Shown here piece after piece: positions 22,136-23,624 of a stretch of 23,624 nucleotides of DNA. Under the pieces are notes generated by a model. It ran no database searches, had not been told where the DNA came from, and saw only the letters and a program-made list of their open reading frames with translations. Made by a program: the position numbers and the translations under genes. Source of the DNA: JAFGVL01 sp031553685. GTDB lineage: Bacteria > Bacteroidota > Bacteroidia > Bacteroidales > Paludibacteraceae. The stretch covers positions 1 to 23,624 of the forward strand of contig JAVBLE010000008.1 of assembly GCA_031553685.1 (NCBI GenBank), read 5' to 3'. How positions within the stretch are numbered: the stretch's first letter is position 1; the number at the start of each line of letters is the position of its first letter.

Positions 22136-23449
22136 ATGAATCTGAAAAAAATTACAATCGTGTGCTGTTTTGTGAGTTTATCCATTGGTGCAATTGCTCA
22201 AGAACAACAAGAGCAATCTGCAACAATGGAAGAACAAGAACTAACCCAAGTAGAAAAACAGGAACAGCGTATTGACGCCTTGGAATCCATTACAAAAACA
22301 TTACAAAAAATAAAACTGTCAGGGTATATTCAAGCGCAATATCAAAATGGACAACAAGACGCTTCGCTCAAAGTAGGTGCAAAAAACGAAAATCCGGACG
22401 AATCCTTTAATCGTTTCGGTATCCGTCGCGGACGCATTAAGCTATCTTACGAAGAAGGCATCGGGCTGGGAGTTTTTCAACTGGACATCACCGAAAACGG
22501 TGTAGCCGTTAAAGACGCATATTTGCTAATAAGTGATCCGTGGTGGAGAACCAATTCGTTGAAAGCAGGAGTTTTTGATCGTCCGTTCGGCTACGAAATC
22601 AGTTATTCGTCCTCGCGCCGCGAGTCGCCCGAGCGTTCAACAGTTTTCCAAACCCTATTCCCACAAGAAAGAGACTTAGGCGCTATGTTTACACTTCAAG
22701 CTCCAAAAACTTCGTCTTGGAATATCCTCAAACTCGAAGCCGGACTATTTGCCGGAAACGGTATCCAACCCGAAATAGACAACAAAAGAGATTTTATCGG
22801 ACACCTTTCGATAAACAAAAATATGGGTAGCGAAATGAAACTGGGCGGTGGCGTTTCTTACTATAATGGCAATGTATATCAAGGCTCTAAAAAAGTGTAC
22901 ACTATGAATGGCAACAGTTTCATAGTTGATAGTGTGGCTGAAAATAAAGGCAAATTTGCCAAAAGAGAATATATTGGTATTGATGCGCAATTTGCCATAA
23001 ATAGCCTGTTAGGCATGACTAAACTTACCGGCGAATACCTTTTTGGCGAGCAACCCGGCACTTCAGGTTCGACCAAAAGCCCGAATGCAAACACACTGCC
23101 AACTGCCGATACCTATATCCGCAATTTCAACGGAGGATATGTAATGCTGGTGCAAGATTTCGGTAAATTACCATTGTCAGCCGTATTGAAATACGATTGG
23201 TACGACCCGAATACCAAAGTATCGGGCGATGAAATTGGTGCAAATGGAACTTCCAAAACCGATTTGGCACAAAACACGCTTGGCTTCGGACTCCTTTGGC
23301 GTGCCACCAATGCTCTCCGCCTGACCGCTTATTACGAAATCAACAAAAATGAAACTTCTTCGTTGCTTCCAAGCTCAACCACTTCAAGCGGCTACGAATC
23401 CGACCGCAAAGACAATGTGTTTACCTTAAGATTACAATTTAAATTCTAA
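22136..23449 (+). CDS. Outer-membrane porin, Porin_O_P (phosphate-selective porin) family
   Basis: 437 residues from ATG 22136; a TTG two codons earlier is in frame but less likely. The signal peptide (MNLKKITIVCCFVSLSIGAI, cut after AQ) precedes a Gln/Glu-rich coiled-coil-like stretch (about 25-60), then a beta-barrel: KIKLSGYIQAQYQ, NRFGIRRGRIKLSYEEG, KDAYLLISDPWW, LKAGVFDRPFGYEISYSS, PQERDLGAMF. It ends VFTLRLQFKF, with the terminal Phe typical of outer-membrane barrels. The family is named for OprO/OprP, which take up phosphate or pyrophosphate; whether this one is phosphate-selective is not shown, and no phosphate-transport genes are nearby. It is followed by a strong terminator. Confidence 0.92.
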   Translation: MNLKKITIVCCFVSLSIGAIAQEQQEQSATMEEQELTQVEKQEQRIDALESITKTLQKIKLSGYIQAQYQNGQQDASLKVGAKNENPDESFNRFGIRRGRIKLSYEEGIGLGVFQLDITENGVAVKDAYLLISDPWWRTNSLKAGVFDRPFGYEISYSSSRRESPERSTVFQTLFPQERDLGAMFTLQAPKTSSWNILKLEAGLFAGNGIQPEIDNKRDFIGHLSINKNMGSEMKLGGGVSYYNGNVYQGSKKVYTMNGNSFIVDSVAENKGKFAKREYIGIDAQFAINSLLGMTKLTGEYLFGEQPGTSGSTKSPNANTLPTADTYIRNFNGGYVMLVQDFGKLPLSAVLKYDWYDPNTKVSGDEIGANGTSKTDLAQNTLGFGLLWRATNALRLTAYYEINKNETSSLLPSSTTSSGYESDRKDNVFTLRLQFKF

Positions 23450-23488
23450 ATGCAGAAACAATAGTTTTTTATTTTTGCATTTAAACCA

Positions 23489-23527
23489 CAAAAGGCAGCC
23501 CCCCGTTAAGGAAGCTGCCTTTTGTAT
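23489..23527. terminator. Bidirectional intrinsic terminator after the porin gene
   Basis: CAAAAGGCAGC (23489-23499) pairs perfectly with GCTGCCTTTTG (23514-23524), an 11-bp stem with a 14-base loop. It lies between the porin stop and the stop of a convergent minus-strand gene. Confidence 0.85.
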
Positions 23528-23552
23528 TTAATAGCAGTTGCGTTTCAGATTA

Positions 23553-23624
23553 CTACTCTTTTTGTCTTTTCAAAGTAAAATGCCCTACTTTCGGTTTGAT
23601 TTCCGATGAAGTGATGCGATACCA
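23553..23624 (-). CDS. C-terminal end of an unidentified minus-strand gene (partial)
   Basis: The frame entering from the right edge reads WYRITSSEIKPKVGHFTLKR then QKE and stops at TAG (plus-strand CTA 23553-23555). The residue composition is protein-like, and the terminator 29 bp beyond its stop supports a real gene end. Too little is visible to name a family. Confidence 0.55.
   Translation of the reverse strand, partial: WYRITSSEIKPKVGHFTLKRQKE

Overview
The window is an AT-rich stretch of a Bacteroidota chromosome, most likely order Bacteroidales. The evidence is lineage-typical genes (DUF4290 next to murA, DUF4293, a BT0820-like HAD protein, a Porin_O_P porin), secreted proteins built as signal peptide, BspA-type leucine-rich or cadherin-like repeats, fibronectin-like domain and type IX-like C-terminal tail, a lipoprotein with an acidic stretch after the lipid cysteine, and promoters of the Bacteroidetes TAnnTTTG type. 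No rRNA, tRNA or CRISPR array was seen.

Left third (1-9311), accessory and surface-oriented: a probable end of an IS256-like insertion sequence, a lipocalin-like/BIG2 lipoprotein, three related secreted multidomain proteins (1753-3579, 3637-4971, 6035-7642) sharing signal peptide, fibronectin-like module and sorting-like tail around different central repeats, and an unrecognised secreted protein (7728-9311). The 1063-bp gap 4972-6034 is packed with repeats.

Middle (9611-19144), mostly housekeeping: gmk and yicC on the minus strand, then tsaB, serB, a DUF4290 gene and murA as a tight plus-strand operon ended by a strong hairpin. A DUF4293 membrane protein and recR are divergently transcribed. 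A four-helix membrane protein, a small HAD phosphatase-like protein and a minus-strand DUF1015 gene follow. MurA carries Asp in place of the usual active-site Cys. Right end (19569-23624): a large unrecognised secreted protein, a Porin_O_P outer-membrane porin, a bidirectional terminator and the tail of a minus-strand gene.

The most interesting unexplained structure is a family of apparently non-autonomous mobile elements with termini CTTAGTACATGACAAAA. One copy (5195-5953, 759 bp) and one (10195-10396, 202 bp) are each flanked by a perfect 9-bp direct repeat (TTAAAACTA and TTAGTAAAT). Neither encodes a transposase. Both carry palindromes, the larger also a 42-bp tandem-repeat array that ends in an inverted copy, and the smaller sits 14 bp upstream of the gmk start codon. 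Several other palindromic repeat types fill the ends of genes.
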